A stretch of 64,000 nt of DNA from Mesodorylaimus sp. YZB2_4 (lineage: Eukaryota > Nematoda > Enoplea > Dorylaimida > Dorylaimidae). A model generated the notes under the pieces. That model was given only the letters and a program-made list of their open reading frames with translations. It was not told the origin of the DNA and searched no databases. Within the stretch, counting starts at the first letter, position 1; each line of letters begins with the position of its first letter. This document shows positions 29,141-42,629 of the stretch, in pieces. The position numbers and the translations under genes are program-made. The DNA is taken from contig JASANH010000850.1 of NCBI GenBank assembly GCA_030248295.1, forward strand, positions 1,612,001 to 1,676,000, given 5' to 3'.

Positions 29141-32100
29141 TCACTCGTCGTTTGTGAGTATGACAGCATTGCTGTAGGCCCCTTTACCAGCCCCCAAATG
29201 GTTGGCTCCATCTCCCCGTCTCGATAACTGATCTTGTTGCGCAAAGGTCAAAAATATTTCTTCCAATGTAGTCTGTGACAGAGAGTAGTCCACGATTCCG
29301 TGAACAGCCACGAGCTCTTCCAAGGCACCGAATAAGGACGACCAAGTGTTGCCATCCACCGGAATGCGAAAAGAGGATTGGCGACAGTGTACTTCCTGAA
29401 ATGGCCTTCCTTGCAAGTACGGTTCAACTGCAGTCTGCTCAGCGCCCACCTTCAAAACAGTTCCTGGAAACTTGGTTTGTATCGCTGACACCAGAGCATC
29501 GACTCGTCGTTCTTCCCGCACTTTCACCAGAAGAGTGTATCCTGAACCGAACTTGGCTTTCAAATGTTGAGGCGACCCAATGCACTTGAAACGACCAGCG
29601 ACCATGATTGCAAGTCGACCACAGAGGGCTTCGCATTCGTCCATGCTAAAGCAAGGCGTGGCTGAGAACACGTCACAGGCAAGAGTGCATCTGGAAAAAC
29701 CCTATTCCCTACGATGGTGTGTGAGCTAACCCACAGAATTCTACCACAGAGGGTCTTGCATCCTCGAGACACTCCCCAGCAGGTTTAACGGCTGCCCGTC
29801 AGGCGCTGCCAGTAATGGATTCATTACCCACCTGTGTGAGGTCAGCAAAATAGCAATGCCCCTCCTCTTCACATGTGCCAGGACGTGCCAGATGACTCGA
29901 CGTGATGCCGGGTCGACGCCACTAGTGGGTTCATCTAGCATGAGCACAGCCGGGTTTCCGATCAGTCCAATAGCTAAACTGAGCTTCCGTTTCGTGCCAC
30001 CACTAAAATAAACAGCTATTCGCAGAGTCCATGGTCAGCACATCCTGCAAGGACGTACCTGTAAGCGCCAATTTGCTTATTGGCGTATTCTGATATACCG
30101 ACCATGGCGAGTGAGTGGGCCACTACAACCTTGAGCAAGCTTTCTTGGATGCCTCTTATTCTTGCGAACATGGTCAACATCTCCGCACCCGTCATTTGAT
30201 CGATAACCGCACTGAACTGCGGACAATAGCCAACCAGAGCACCAGCCTGAAGACAGAGCAAGTCATGCAACTTGCAACGATACTTAATTAACTCTGCCAG
30301 TGTAGCAGGGTGACAGAAATTGTTGTTTCTGTGGTCAGTGACAGGCTAATTTAGTGCACTGGCCTCAGTGTTTTGAGACACAAAACTCAGCCCATGCTTA
30401 CCTTCCTCCAGTTCCTTCTGATGCTCATTCCGTTGACCAGTGCATCGCCATCGTCGATTTCATTTTCTCCTGTCAGCATTTGAAAAGTGCTGGTCTTGCC
30501 CGCTCCATTCACTCCCAACAATCCAAAGCATTCGCCCCGCTGTACTGAAAAGCTCAATTTGTCCACGGCCAGGAAGTCGCCGTATTTTTTCTCCAATCCT
30601 TCAGCCACCAACACTTGATCATTGGTCTTCCAGCGCCAGCCAGCCACTCGCTGGCTTTCGGCGATCACATCTTCATCGACCTGATCGACCACTGATTTTG
30701 GTTTCGCCTGTTTGGCCAGCCCATTTTCGACGATGGGGCTGATTGTTGCTGGTAAGTTATTAATCTTCGACTGATCGTTCTTCTGTTTGCGTCGGTTATT
30801 CCGGAGAAGACGTTTTATTGACCTGACATATCCCATTTCTATCAAGACAAGTACGATAAAGTAGATGGCGCCGTTGATGGCCAAGAATACCAGATATCGA
30901 CCGATTCCTGGATTCCTCCACCTGAGCGAGTCCGTAGTGAACTTATCTGTGAGAGAACGGGAGCTGTAGAGACCAAATGATCAGCATGAACAATTACTCA
31001 CCCTCTCCGCAGCACAGCCAATTTTCTACCACACCGCAATATAGCAGGTATGGCTTGCAAGAATCAGCGATGAAGACGTTCTGGTAATAGGTCATAAGGC
31101 CCTCACCCAGACCGTAACCCGGGAAGAGGGCCATGAAGATCCAGTTCAGTTTCTCGGCTGCATTGAACAGTTGCAACGGCTGCCTCAAGATACCGACTAT
31201 GGCGATGGTGGTCAGGCCTGAAGCAGGAGTGTCACAGTCAAAGTGGAAGGAAGGCGTCCATGCTCACCTGTAAAGATATTGTAGATGGTCAGTTTGACGA
31301 AGCCTCCCGCGGCAGAGTCGACCACGAAGGAAGCCACATATATCATTGGCAGGGTCGCCCAGCCGTAGACGATGAACAGGAGGACAGTGTGGAACCAATG
31401 TTGCGTGCCGATCAGTGGCTGCACATCAAAACCAACAAAGACGATCATGATGAAAGCAACAGTCATCAAGTAATTGAAGAAATCCCAAATCCATGTTGCG
31501 AACCAGAAGTTGACGGGGTGCACACCCCCGAGCAGCTGCAAATGTTTCGCCTTGCTTATTCGTTCCTTGACCAAAAATACGATAAACGAACTGATCAGAA
31601 AGGCCATAGCGAATACTAGATTGAAGGCGATATTGAATTGTACGACTCCTGTGACCACCCACGACTGCAACTGGTCGGCTTTTGATGGCGGTAGCGGATG
31701 GTTCAGTGTAGTCAGCTTGATCTTGCGGCTGCTGTTGGAAATGACTGCTTGCAATATGGCATTGCCCATGACATTCATTGTAACACCAGGCCCGTGGTAA
31801 GGCTGGTTGTTGAAGTAGGCAGTCAGGGAGGCCACCGATTCCGTGATGTTGCTGCCAGGTTCTATGGGAGCTGTGCCAGATGCAAAAGTGCCGGCGTAAA
31901 TATTGGTTAGATCAAAATGGGACTGTCCAACTTTGTCAATCTGATGGACAACATATTCGTCCATATTGGCATTAGGCAGGGGAAGCAGGTCTTGGCCAGA
32001 CAGTTGGTTCTTGTATGCATCGGATACCATCTTCACGAACGCGCTGGCGTAGGAGTGCTGGTCCTCATACGATGTGTATATGGGCACTATCGTGCGGTCG

Positions 32101-35100
32101 TAGGAATCACCGTCGAGAACAATGGGTGGCATGTTGATCGGGCCAGGCAACGTTCGATTGACTATCATGGCCAGTATGAGCACAACCACAGGCACAATCA
32201 GTTGCACAAAGAGCACCAGCCAGTTTCGAATCGAGTGAAGAAGTCGTTTTACAATCATGGCTTTAAATTGCTGTAGGATGAGCGGCAAGCCCTTGTTTCG
32301 ATATCCAGCTAGTAATGGCACATCTGCTGGAAGGGAAGAAGCCACTGTCATAACCTGCTCCCGCTAAAGATCCTGCTGTCATAACCTGTTGACTTGGTGG
32401 GAGCATTCAGCCAGCGAGACTTCCGATTCCTCACGGCTCTGATACTTGTATGCTATCGCGAACCCAGTGAGCATAGCCGGGTTTGACGTCTCGAGGGGAT
32501 AAAGCATGCGAATACCCCCCCCCCCCTCAAAGGAAGCACTTCTTACCTGAGTCATCACTGGGAAGTTGCTCTCCGCCATTCTCGTTAGCATAGAATTCTG
32601 CCTCCGCTTTTTCGCATACCCTAAACACCGGTTGAGTCATCGGTAGCATAAACAGACCAAACTATTCTCTCACTTCAAGAACACTTCCTCCATGGTCGTA
32701 ACTGACAGTCCGAATGAAGACACCCCGAAACGATCTTGCTCCTTTTCCAATTCCGCGAACAACGATGGAAAACTTCTACGACTTTCCGATGGTAGGATGA
32801 ACATGGTCTCCGCGCCGATGTTCGATTGCAATTTGACTTGTGGAACATACGCTCGAATTCGTGACAAAAGCTTATCGCTTTGCTTCCGAACAATGCTTGG
32901 ATCCTTGTGCTTGAAAATGGCTGTCATGTTGTAGCCCGCTCCTAAAATGAGGACATGACTTGTAACACACAGATTGCGACCGAATGAAAATCAAGACACG
33001 CACCATAAGTCCGTTTGAGGAACATGCTTGACCCAAAACATTGCAGTCGTCCCCGAGCAAGGATAGCAATGCGGTCGCCCAAGAGGTCAGCTTCTTCCAT
33101 GTAATGGGTCGTGAAAAGGATGGTTCGACGATGTTTTTCTTGTTGTAGTACGTGCCATGTATCGTGTCGAGCGCCCGGGTCCATGCCGCTAGTTGGTTCA
33201 TCCAACATTACTATCTAAAAGAAAGGGTATATTGGTCATCCTGATCGCCCTAGCCAAGATTCCATCCCAAACCGAGAGCTAAATGTTTTCGACCAATGCC
33301 GGCCCACTCACTTCAGAGCCTCCAATCAAAGCAATAGCCAAAGACAACTTGCGCTTCATTCCACCTGACAGACTCTTAGAGAAACTATCTCGCTTCTTTT
33401 CAATTCCCAAAGCAGAGAGCAGATAATTTGCTTCAGTCAGTTTGAATTTGCGGCCCTTCAGCTGAAACACAAACCATCGAACGATAAGTTCTTGCTAAAA
33501 CGTGTTCTTCTCCTACCTGGCAGAAGAACTTGAGATGTTCAAACACGGTTAGACTGTCGAAGAGGACATTGTGCTGAGGGCATAATCCGAGGTACTTGCG
33601 AGCTGATTTCAAGTTGCGGCTGATGTCAAATCCGTTGATAACCACTGATCCCGAAGTCGGAGGTAACATTCCTGAGCCGGGTGGCTATTGGAAGTGCGCA
33701 GAGGTAGCCTAATGGGATGTCTTACCTGTTAGCATGGCCATGGTGGTACTTTTTCCAGCCCCATTATGACCCAAGAGTGCTGTAATTTGACCAAAGTAAA
33801 TGCTCAAGTCCAAATTTTCAACGGCTAGTTTCTTCGTTTTTCCATTCCCATAAACCTGAAGTCAAACCCAATGTTTCTACATCCCCTCGTTCCACCTTCT
33901 TCTAGACAAACCTTGGTCAAAGATTTTAGCAGGACCTGTGGCACAGCATTAGACGTTTCTGAATCGATCCTCGCCTGCCTGAATCCATCACGCGCCTGGA
34001 CACTAGTGTTGTAAGATGACTGCTCTTCACTCTCCAGCAGCGTCGACACTCCTCTTCTGCCTCCGCACCAGTAGCTTCTCTGAAACGGGTCAACTTATCT
34101 AGGAGCCAGATTAGCTCCAAGAGAGGCTTACTGTAAACGGGAAATACCACGGCTGAGGCACACCCTCGTCACCAGGAAATATGGCTTCAACGTACCACGC
34201 GACCAAAAGGCAGATGATGGAGTCAATGATCAGCATGACGATCACCTCTGACAGGCTTATGTTGTCACCTATTCCACCAGGCTGTGAAAGATTGTTCCAC
34301 TGCACACCGATATCTGAAGATGGCTAGTAAGAATTGAGGGGGGGGGGTGGGGGAGAATAAGGTCTCAGGCGACAGCACATACCCAGGCCTTCGTATGCAC
34401 CGATGATCTGTCCCACGAACGACATGCCCGTGTTGAGCAGAAGGCTAGAGAGGATTTTGGCAGACTTGCCCAGGGTGGCGTACCGTGGTTGCAAGAAGAG
34501 GTAGGGGATGTAGATGATGAACCAGATGATGCCACCACACGCAGCTGCTGTATTTCCTGAAGTTAAATGACCACAATAAGTAACTATGACTCTAGTCCAG
34601 CTGACCGTGAGACCCTGTCCTGCATCTTACAGATCATACGCCCGTATCTGAAGGTTAGGCATTGTCCGTCAAACGCATCATGACAAGATGTCTTCAAAAT
34701 ATGCCGCAAGCGCTCCGGGGTATAGACCATGACTTTTCTTTATGCCGAGCACCTACTGTAGCGACCAGTCCGTGTGCAACAAGGACACTATTGCACATGC
34801 GAGAAGCATGAGTTTGCTGTGTGTGCACGTGACTGGCATAATATGCAGCATAAATATCTTACCAGCCTTGAAGAAGACGGAGACAGCGAAGCAATAGCAG
34901 ATGATGCTGGCTGAGTAGATCATCAAGAACACGAACAAGACCGATGGATCGATACGGTCTATGATTTTGAGGCCTTTGATCGGTGCTGTCAGTAAAATAG
35001 TGATAGCAGCAGACACAATCAATAGCTTGACGTAATTAACGATAAAATAGGCCACCCACTGCACGAAATTGCTGAGCCCCATGACGCGCATATATTCCTG

Positions 35101-36983
35101 AAATTGTCAGTGATCAGCCAGGTGCCAGGTGGGGCGGTTGACGTACCTTCAACCGTTTCTCTTTTTCTGTCACGATGTTTCGAATGATATAGAGGACACT
35201 GAGGGCGAAACTGAGTACGAAGATCATGGGCAGGTACTGCTGGGCCACCATGATGAATGGGTTATTGATGAAGGGCGGATAGGCGAAACGACGCATGGTC
35301 ACGGGTGTCTGTTCCAATTGTTCGAAAAGATATAGGTTAAAGTCGTTATGATGGGCGAATAACTGGGCGATGGATGCGTCCACGGCACGTTGCAACGTCA
35401 GGAATCCTTCCTGCCAGTACCCTAAACGAGATCAGACTGAGGGCAGTGCAAAGTAGCTGCACATTCTGTACGTACCTGGCTTACCACCCGACTGCCTATT
35501 GCCTTGCCGAGGACCCAGTTTGCTGATAATAGGATAGCGCAGATTCGTATCCCAGCCTTGGTCGATCGCAATGCCGACATCGTCAGTGCTCGAAGCGGGC
35601 GCGTCATTTCTGGCGGTGTTACTCAAACGGATTTTATACTTAAGCTCTGTCACATTGTCCAAGTCTTTGATTAAGAATCCTTCTTGGAACACGATACCAC
35701 CTGCAAGGCAACCGTGTGAGTGTCGGAAGCCTCTAAAACAGATGGGCTTACCCAAATACACGCTCTGACATCGAGCCACTGAGTTGAATTCTCGAGTGAT
35801 TTCACGCACTAGGTCCTCTTCTGTTGGGAATCCTATAAGCAGGGGCTCCGAATAGGCATTCTCTTAGGTTCACAGCTGCTCACTGCTCTACTACTGTACG
35901 CGAATAACATATCGCCACCCCTCGCAGCATATCTGCACAAGATATGTTTGCCTTCTCTGGTGGAGCCAAACGAGAACAGATCGGCTGCAATCATGGATCA
36001 GGGTTCAGGATTCGAGAAAAATGGAGGAGCCTAATCGCACAATCCGATTAGCTTAGTGGCGTAAAATGTTATCTCATGGGGTCTGAGGCGATAAGAATGT
36101 ATGCTGTATTGCTCTTGTCTTGCCTTATCTCTGTGGAACTTTTAGAAGGCATAGTTCCTAGCTTGTATCATCACTTCGACATATTAGAAGGTCATCCCGT
36201 GGTGGAATTCTGCTCTTAGGGGAGGGAAAATCTGCACGTCGGCGTTAATCAGCTTTGGGCCAGGTGCTAAGACAATGATTATCCGCTTTTCTTAAATGGG
36301 TTGACTTTTGGACTGCATTAAGACGCGTGCATGTTTGCTGATCAGATCAGAGGGCGCAAGGGTGTTGGTACTTCTGACCTGAGGGTGTACGAACTTGGTG
36401 CACACGCACTAGTTCAGTGCGGGTGTCGGATTGGTCAATGGCAGTGACCTCGGTGTCCACACTTATCCTTATGCTGATCTACGCTCAACTGTCTGTACAC
36501 TGGTTTCGGAGAAGGGTACTCACAGGGAGGAAAACGGGACGAATTTATGTGCTGACTGACTGACCCATCACGTCCCCGGTCACAAAAATATCTCTTACCA
36601 ATGACCTCTATTTTGGTGGCATTCCCGTCTTGCATTTGCCCATCGTTCGGGAGTCGGAACCTTGTGCTGAATACTTGCATGAGCGTTGGGACCCACGAGT
36701 CGGTCGTGTTTGGTGCGTAGAGGATGATATTTGGATGAAAGCATTTGCCGAGCATTGTCCTGTTGTCCACTTCCTCAAACAGATCTCGCCACGTGCCTGT
36801 GACATAGTACGGCTCGTAGATAGTGGCATTTTTATGCTCAGTATGGACTGTCTGTCTGACAATGACCAGTACGACGGTGAGCACGACGGGTAGTACCAAT
36901 TCGAATATGGTCCATATAGGCTGGCGTCGTTGCACCAACCAATTCTTCCACAATAACAAACGCAATTGCCGCAGTGACTCCAT
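29141..36983 (-). CDS. ABCA3: ABC transporter subfamily A, ABCA3-like full transporter
   Basis: Lipid-transporting ABCA protein with two membrane and two nucleotide-binding halves. Start at 36983 ([15 protein letters not shown], the ABCA N-terminal signature); the in-frame ATG at 37022 is an alternative. The first exon ends at 36599 (first TM helix and start of the luminal loop). Exons from about 35830 to 34750 cover the rest of the loop (KYKIRLSN) and TM2-4 ([15 protein letters not shown]). NBD1 (34050-32680): Walker [10 protein letters not shown], signature [12 protein letters not shown], Walker [12 protein letters not shown], then [10 protein letters not shown]. The second membrane half is largely one exon (31268-32354), then 31002-31217. 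NBD2: 30402-30946 (Walker [10 protein letters not shown]), 30059-30246, 29832-30002 ([24 protein letters not shown]), 29141-29645. QPWYFPF after the [11 protein letters not shown] segment and the CLGSPQHLK-like [14 protein letters not shown] favour ABCA3 over ABCA1. Confidence 0.9.
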
Positions 36984-37022
36984 CGAACTCACGCTAGCGC
37001 CCAGGACTAAATTGACAAGCAC

Positions 37023-39008
37023 TCAAGACAAATACGTGTTATTATAAATGCTGAACAACGGCGAATCTTCTTCAAAAGTAAGAAAAATGCGATGGGGCAT
37101 TTTCAGCCGATTTGACTGGCTTTCTATAAATCTATTGGCAAACATAAGCATGTGCTCGAATCGTGCTTTGAGCCAGCTTATGCAAGGAGATGACGGAGGA
37201 TAGTACAGAGTGATAGTGATAAGGATAGTACAGTAGGGCTGGGTATTACGCCCACAATGTATGTGTCACAGAGAGTGTGTTAGGAAAGAGGTGAGATAAG
37301 AAAGGAGAAATGCAAACTGGATAGAAAACACAAGCATTAGCCAACAATAAGTTTTGTAAACAATTACTTGCTATCAAATCGGATCGACGAATCAAGCGGT
37401 GCAAGTTCACTTAAACTCTGTCACCGATAACATATTGAAATATGCCATTTTTCATGTTCATGCGGCCCAGTCAACTGCTGGGGACGACCTGGCCAACTAT
37501 GGCTTGTCGTAAATTTACTACCAAACCGCCTTCGCTGGTACCGTGTCGTACTGATCACATCGGACAGGTGTTCATACTGTCCACAACACATGCACGTAGG
37601 TCGCACATGATTTGCATAGTAAATGCGAAAAGTGATGCAAATCACTCAATTGCGTCAACGCCAAGTCCAAACCTCATAGGCGGTGCTGCGAGCCTGAAAG
37701 AATAACTTTTGTACTTTGCTGAAAAAGGGTAATGCGAGGGCAGGAAATGTGTAAGAATAGGCTGAACCAGACTCGATCAAGTACGCCAGTCTACGGACAC
37801 AGAGCATCGAGCACTGGTGTGGGGAAGGGCTATTGAAATTCAGCATCGAGAAAGGTGACCCGCCATGAGAGATAAGACAGACAAGAACAAACGAGCGACT
37901 AACATAGGAGACACCTTTAATGGTCAGTGGGCTGAAGGCCATAGCAACAGACGCCTACACAAGAGTGGCTGACAGGTGGCAGGTGTCGCAAGTCAGGTCT
38001 AATCAAGCCATCATCAGTCTTTCCTGTACTTAAGCCCTTGATGACAAATGTGGAGTCACGCCGTATCTGCTACTCCATACTGACATAGATTTATGGTTCG
38101 GTCCAGCAGAGTGGAATGGATGACCCACTCGCTGGCACTCGGTTCATAGTTGTTCCTGTAGAGCCATTCAGGAGCACTGTCGCGTGTCACAGGGAGACAT
38201 CATTACATTCATATAAATCGCAATGACAAAATGATGGCTAGATTGTGCCCGTTTGCTCCAATATGAACTCATAATTACAACACGCCCACTGAGGGTCGTA
38301 AATAGACCTCTATGCACAGATAAATGCTGTTCAAGTTACGTCCATAGGTCAAAGAAATTTATTGAATAACGAGAAACAGGCAATTGATACATATGCTGCA
38401 ATCGAGCATAGATGGCCAGCTTACTGTTAGATCTGCAGGCAGAAAATAAGATACCGTAACATCGTAACAGGGGTTGCTTGTAACAAGATTAAAACTAGCG
38501 CCATTACTGATGCTCAAGCACTTTTGTCTGCTATAAGGCGGGTAATCACATTTGCTAAGTTTTTAAATTGTTTTGGATTTTACGGGTTCCACTACCACCA
38601 ATTCTGCGACTTTTGCTACATTCTTGCAACTTGTGCAATCATGTTTATAATCGGGGTAGGTATCAAAAGAAAAATTAGCTAGACTGTATTCGTAATGGGC
38701 AAACGCAGGCAGAGCTTTACAGAAGGCTATATGTATGATTTCAGGCACTCAAATACGTGGTAGTTTGAAGAATCGAGGCAGGCTCATAGCATTTATGAGT
38801 TGGACAATGCATTTCCTCGATGAAGTGAAACCCAAACCCATGCCTGCACAAACAATAAAAGGTCGGTAAATGGTTTTTCTTTTTATTTAGAACTTTGCTT
38901 CGGACTAGTTTCGTGTTGTACCGCGCCCTCTTTGTAGCTATTGTATCTTCGGCCACAGAAAGCGACAACATAGAAATTCGGACCATAAAGAAACCATTTT
39001 CCATTGAA
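37023..39008. other. Intergenic spacer between divergent genes (ABCA and the 163-aa gene)
   Basis: About 2 kb without a credible coding region; promoters of both genes are expected here. A/T-rich with no transposon ends or tRNA-like signal that I recognise. Confidence 0.4.
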
Positions 39009-41110
39009 ATGGCTTCGCGTGCTATCTTCTTTTTCCGTATTCAAACGGGGAGAGCTGCCATCAAATGGAAAATCGATCGAATGAATCAATCGATTAAAGG
39101 TCGGTTTTCAGCTCTTCCACGCTAATTTGGCCTGGAATACAGCCGTCTCTCCGGATCGGTCATCGCGCTTATACGTAGGCACGTGTGCGGCGATTGATGG
39201 ATGAATATTTTATCGTTTTTTTGCAGGCGAATGCAGCAAAAAGGCTGCAACGAGAATGGGAAAATGCAATTTTACTCATAAAAATACATTACGTTTTCGG
39301 TCTGGCGGAGACTGCGGGTAAGTCTTTGCGACCGATCCCGTTGGTGCGGTTTAGTTGCCTGGATTATAGTAAAATATGAAGTATGAGCTATGAACTACGT
39401 AAGGCTCTGCAAGTTTCGGAAACATATTTTAGGCTCTTAGACTACGAGTAGATTGGGATTAGCCTTACGAGGCTTATGCTTGGAGCTATCTCAGTTACCG
39501 TGTAGAGTATATCTCAAGCTAATACTGTAGTAACGCACATTGGAAACGAAAAGCACATTTTATAGTGTCGGTTCTTTTTAGGTCTCTTTTGATCATCGAA
39601 CCCGAACCGTTTTTAAGGATGTGTTGGTCGTGACTCTGACTTGCGATATGACCGGTTTCAGTCAGAATTGATACTGATATAGAAAACGGTGAGTTTGGTA
39701 TTTCCTACTAGATTTAAAATTCTAGCGGCCGGCGGTGGTGCAGCGGTTCGGCATTCGTCTCTCCGTACTGCTTGAAAGCGAGTGGCTGGACTCGTCCCGG
39801 GTTCGATCCCCGGTGATGGAGGTCGGCTTGCGAACCATAAACCCTCGCTGACCTCGCACGCCAGGCCATGGGTTACTCATTCAGTACCGTCGTGGTATTC
39901 CGAGTGGACAGACGGAAGCCAAACGAGGAGACAGTCTCGGCTATCCCACACCGACAGTGTTGAAAGCCCGCCCGCCATCGTCCGAGGAAGTCGATGTCCA
40001 GTCCAGGATGCCTTAGGTGCTCCTTCTACGCGCAGTGGGACGCTGCTGTGTGTGCCGGCCCCCGCACAGCCAAGCTTACAAGATTTGACTGCTCGCTGGC
40101 TAAACGCAAAAAATTTTAAAAAAGTCAAGACTTACATTATAAACACTCTTCTCTGTTTAGGACGTTCAAAAGTCATGCGATGTAATTATCAGTGGGCAGT
40201 GCAAATGTTTGTTTGGGTAATCAATCACAAGCTCGAGTCATAACATAGGTAACAATGGAACACAAGTCCTGATTTGGGGAAGAGGGAATCTTTGGTTTTA
40301 AAACCACGTACAGCTTCTTTTTAGACTTGTGTGTTCTATTCTTTTCTTCTCTTTAAAGGTCAGGCAGCAATTGAAGTTTGTGATCGTTTCTGGAGATCAC
40401 GTATTCGTGGGAACCAATTGGACAAGCCGACTTTGTTGCAGTCTAGCAAAGTGAGTTATCCTGGCTTGGCCTACACAGCACACTGTGGGATAGATGGCTG
40501 TGTGAATATCATGTACCGTACGTTGTGTCTGCGAGTACTGTAGCGCGAGGTTTTGTCCTGGGAATGCCGGCGGCCCTTATACGTTTTGTTCATTTTTGTT
40601 GACGTGTCCTGCTTTATCAGTGCACGATTTGTGCTTTGCAGCGGAGGTCATACAATACAATACTCTGCATCGGACATGCTTTTTAACTGGTATGATTTTG
40701 TTTCAGGAGGTGGCGATGCAGTACGCCCGCGTGGGCACGTGATACAATTCGAACGATATGGGAGACTAATTCGGATCGGACTGAAGCTTATTGCCGGTAA
40801 GATTTGATCAATACGGCAGCGTTAGGAAGCTGGACTATCGAGGTAGGCTGGCAGATCTTTTACAGTCCGAGGCATAGCGCGTGGGGCACGTATTTGGCTG
40901 GTGCAGGCGTTGTTTCGTAGTCTATCTCGTTACTCACATTGGCTTTGGACTGCGACATTGGCGCATGACTTGCCCGTAACTGACGATAAACCTTTGTTCA
41001 AAAAAATGGTCTCCTGGACGGCGAAGAATGCTGCTAAGAAGAAATTGGGGCACGTTCTTATCGACTCGCTGGGCTTGAATCGTGCCGTTGACCAGTGGCG
41101 CGCCTCTTGA
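39009..41110 (+). CDS. Unrecognised multi-exon gene, predicted 163 aa
   Basis: Five exons join with consistent phase: 39009-39099, 39237-39317, 40359-40450, 40707-40730 (24 nt) and 40907-41110, in total 492 nt including the stop. The protein starts MASRAIFFFRIQTGRAA, a basic amphipathic start that could be a mitochondrial presequence. It continues with a charged helical segment (KRLQREWENAILLIKIHYVF, CDRFWRSRIRG) and ends in a basic helix (WTAKNAAKKKLGHVLIDSL). There is no clear membrane segment, repeat or zinc motif. The first donor (GTCGGT) is weak and the 24-nt exon is inferred from phase, so the 5' part could differ. The last exon is the most protein-like. I do not recognise the family. 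A SINE lies in the second intron. Confidence 0.5.
39726..40113 (+). repeat. tRNA-derived SINE (family A), copy 1
   Basis: The head has RNA polymerase III promoter boxes: A-box-like TGGTGCAGCGG near 39736 and B box GGTTCGATCCC at 39800-39810, in a tRNA-like setting. The tail (AACCATAAACCCTCGCTGAC, CACGCCAGGC, CCAGGATG, GCTGCTGTGTGTGC, AGATTTGACTG) is shared in order with the minus-strand copy at 50143-50475. It lies in an intron of the unrecognised 163-aa gene, same strand. Confidence 0.75.
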
Positions 41111-42629
41111 GAAACGTAATTTGCTTCGCCTGAGTGGCATTTTTTGCGTTCCTCTGATGACGGCCGATTCTTGTGATTTCTTTTCTCGCCGAGCTTGATG
41201 AGCATTGACCGCGAAAGGATCGCCTGTGGACGTGAAGGCAAATTTTGATGGGGTTGTGTTGCGAAGTTGGTTGGGCGGAGATGTGTCAAGTGGGTTCAAG
41301 GTTGAAGGTTTTTTGACGGTCGCCATGATCGATCGGCGTTTTTTGAGGGGAGGATAGAGAATGGGACGACTGAGGGTCGGTGCGTGGCCTTCGTCTAATT
41401 GGAAGCTTAGTAAAGTGTGGAAAACAAGGAAAAATAGGGTCCAGCTGTGCGCATTGTATTTGCCTTTCGGAAATGAGGGAGCAGTAGGCGGATTAGTGGC
41501 GTGGTCAGTGGAGCGAAAGAGGGCGACGTGACCGTGGGTCTTTGAGTGACAGTGACACGTCGGTCGTTTCGTCCGGATTGCGGGCCAAGGAGGGCAGGGC
41601 GTAGAATGAAGGTAGGGGCGTTTTGGTGCCGGATAACCTGGGCTAGGGCGAAAGACGGATCGCCGGCGCTCGATTGCGACCGAGTCGGAGGGAAGGAGAT
41701 TGATGACAAGTGCGGCCGAGTATGCACAGCACACCGGCTCCAGCCGGCGCGATCCTCGTCCGTATTGTTAAAAAAGCGCTGCTACGGATAGTGCCGGTCG
41801 GAGGCTTATCTTTAGGGCCAACAGCGCGGATTGAAGACGAACGGCAGCAGCGAATGACAGAGACGCGGTGGGTAGGAAGAAGGACGGCGGGCGAGAAAAG
41901 AAGGGCTCGTCGTTTCATTTCGTTCTCCTTTACTCTCCCAAGCGCGTTTCTTTCTCACACGCTCCGTTTTGACAGCGCTCGGCTGGCGCAGTGGTGGTAA
42001 TGTTTAACTGGTTTCGTTGTCGTCTATTAAAACGGCTCTAAGCGCCTCCGATACGCTCCTCCTTCATCCATCTACCAGCATTGCCCGCCCAGTGCATCCT
42101 ACTCGCCACTTGTGTGTGCTCTCGTTGGTTGGCCGACGACTGGCTGCTCTCTCGACCGCCCGGCCCGCATTATAAACTTTACTCCTCGGGCCGTTTAGGC
42201 AGTGAAACTTTTTTCTCCATCGGCATTTTCTTCCAAACGCGCCGTTTTGACTTAGTCGAAATTGGCATTTAATTCCTTTGCAAGTGCCCATTCACTCATT
42301 TCACCTGCGCCCCGTGCCGGATATCTTTGCAACACTCGGCCACCGACGGCCATTTGCCTGCTGTTGTAACATTACAAGTAGTTAATGCGATCGTTACTCG
42401 TCGCCCCGAATGGGCTATAAAATATACCCGGACGCTGGTCGCCCGTGCCATTTTCGTTTGGCGAACGATGCAATAGGCGCTGGTAATAGTGGGCAACTGC
42501 TGCGCTGTCGATTTTAACGACTTTGACGACGAGACGTGGAATGAAAGGCGGCTGTTTTTAAGGCCATTATTGAATGCTTTAAGAGGCAATAAGGTTGTCA
42601 ATTGACGAGCACGCGATAAGTGCCAATTT
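41111..42629. other. Spacer upstream of Frizzled
   Basis: GC-richer than its surroundings and containing the presumed Frizzled promoter. A 266-codon minus-strand frame (40934-41734) crosses this stretch and the last exon of the preceding gene. I see no protein family in it. No repeat ends recognised. Confidence 0.4.

Noticed and set aside
39726-39830. Possible functional tRNA gene
   Set aside because: A and B boxes are present, but the sequence does not close into a cloverleaf and continues into a SINE tail found in a second copy.
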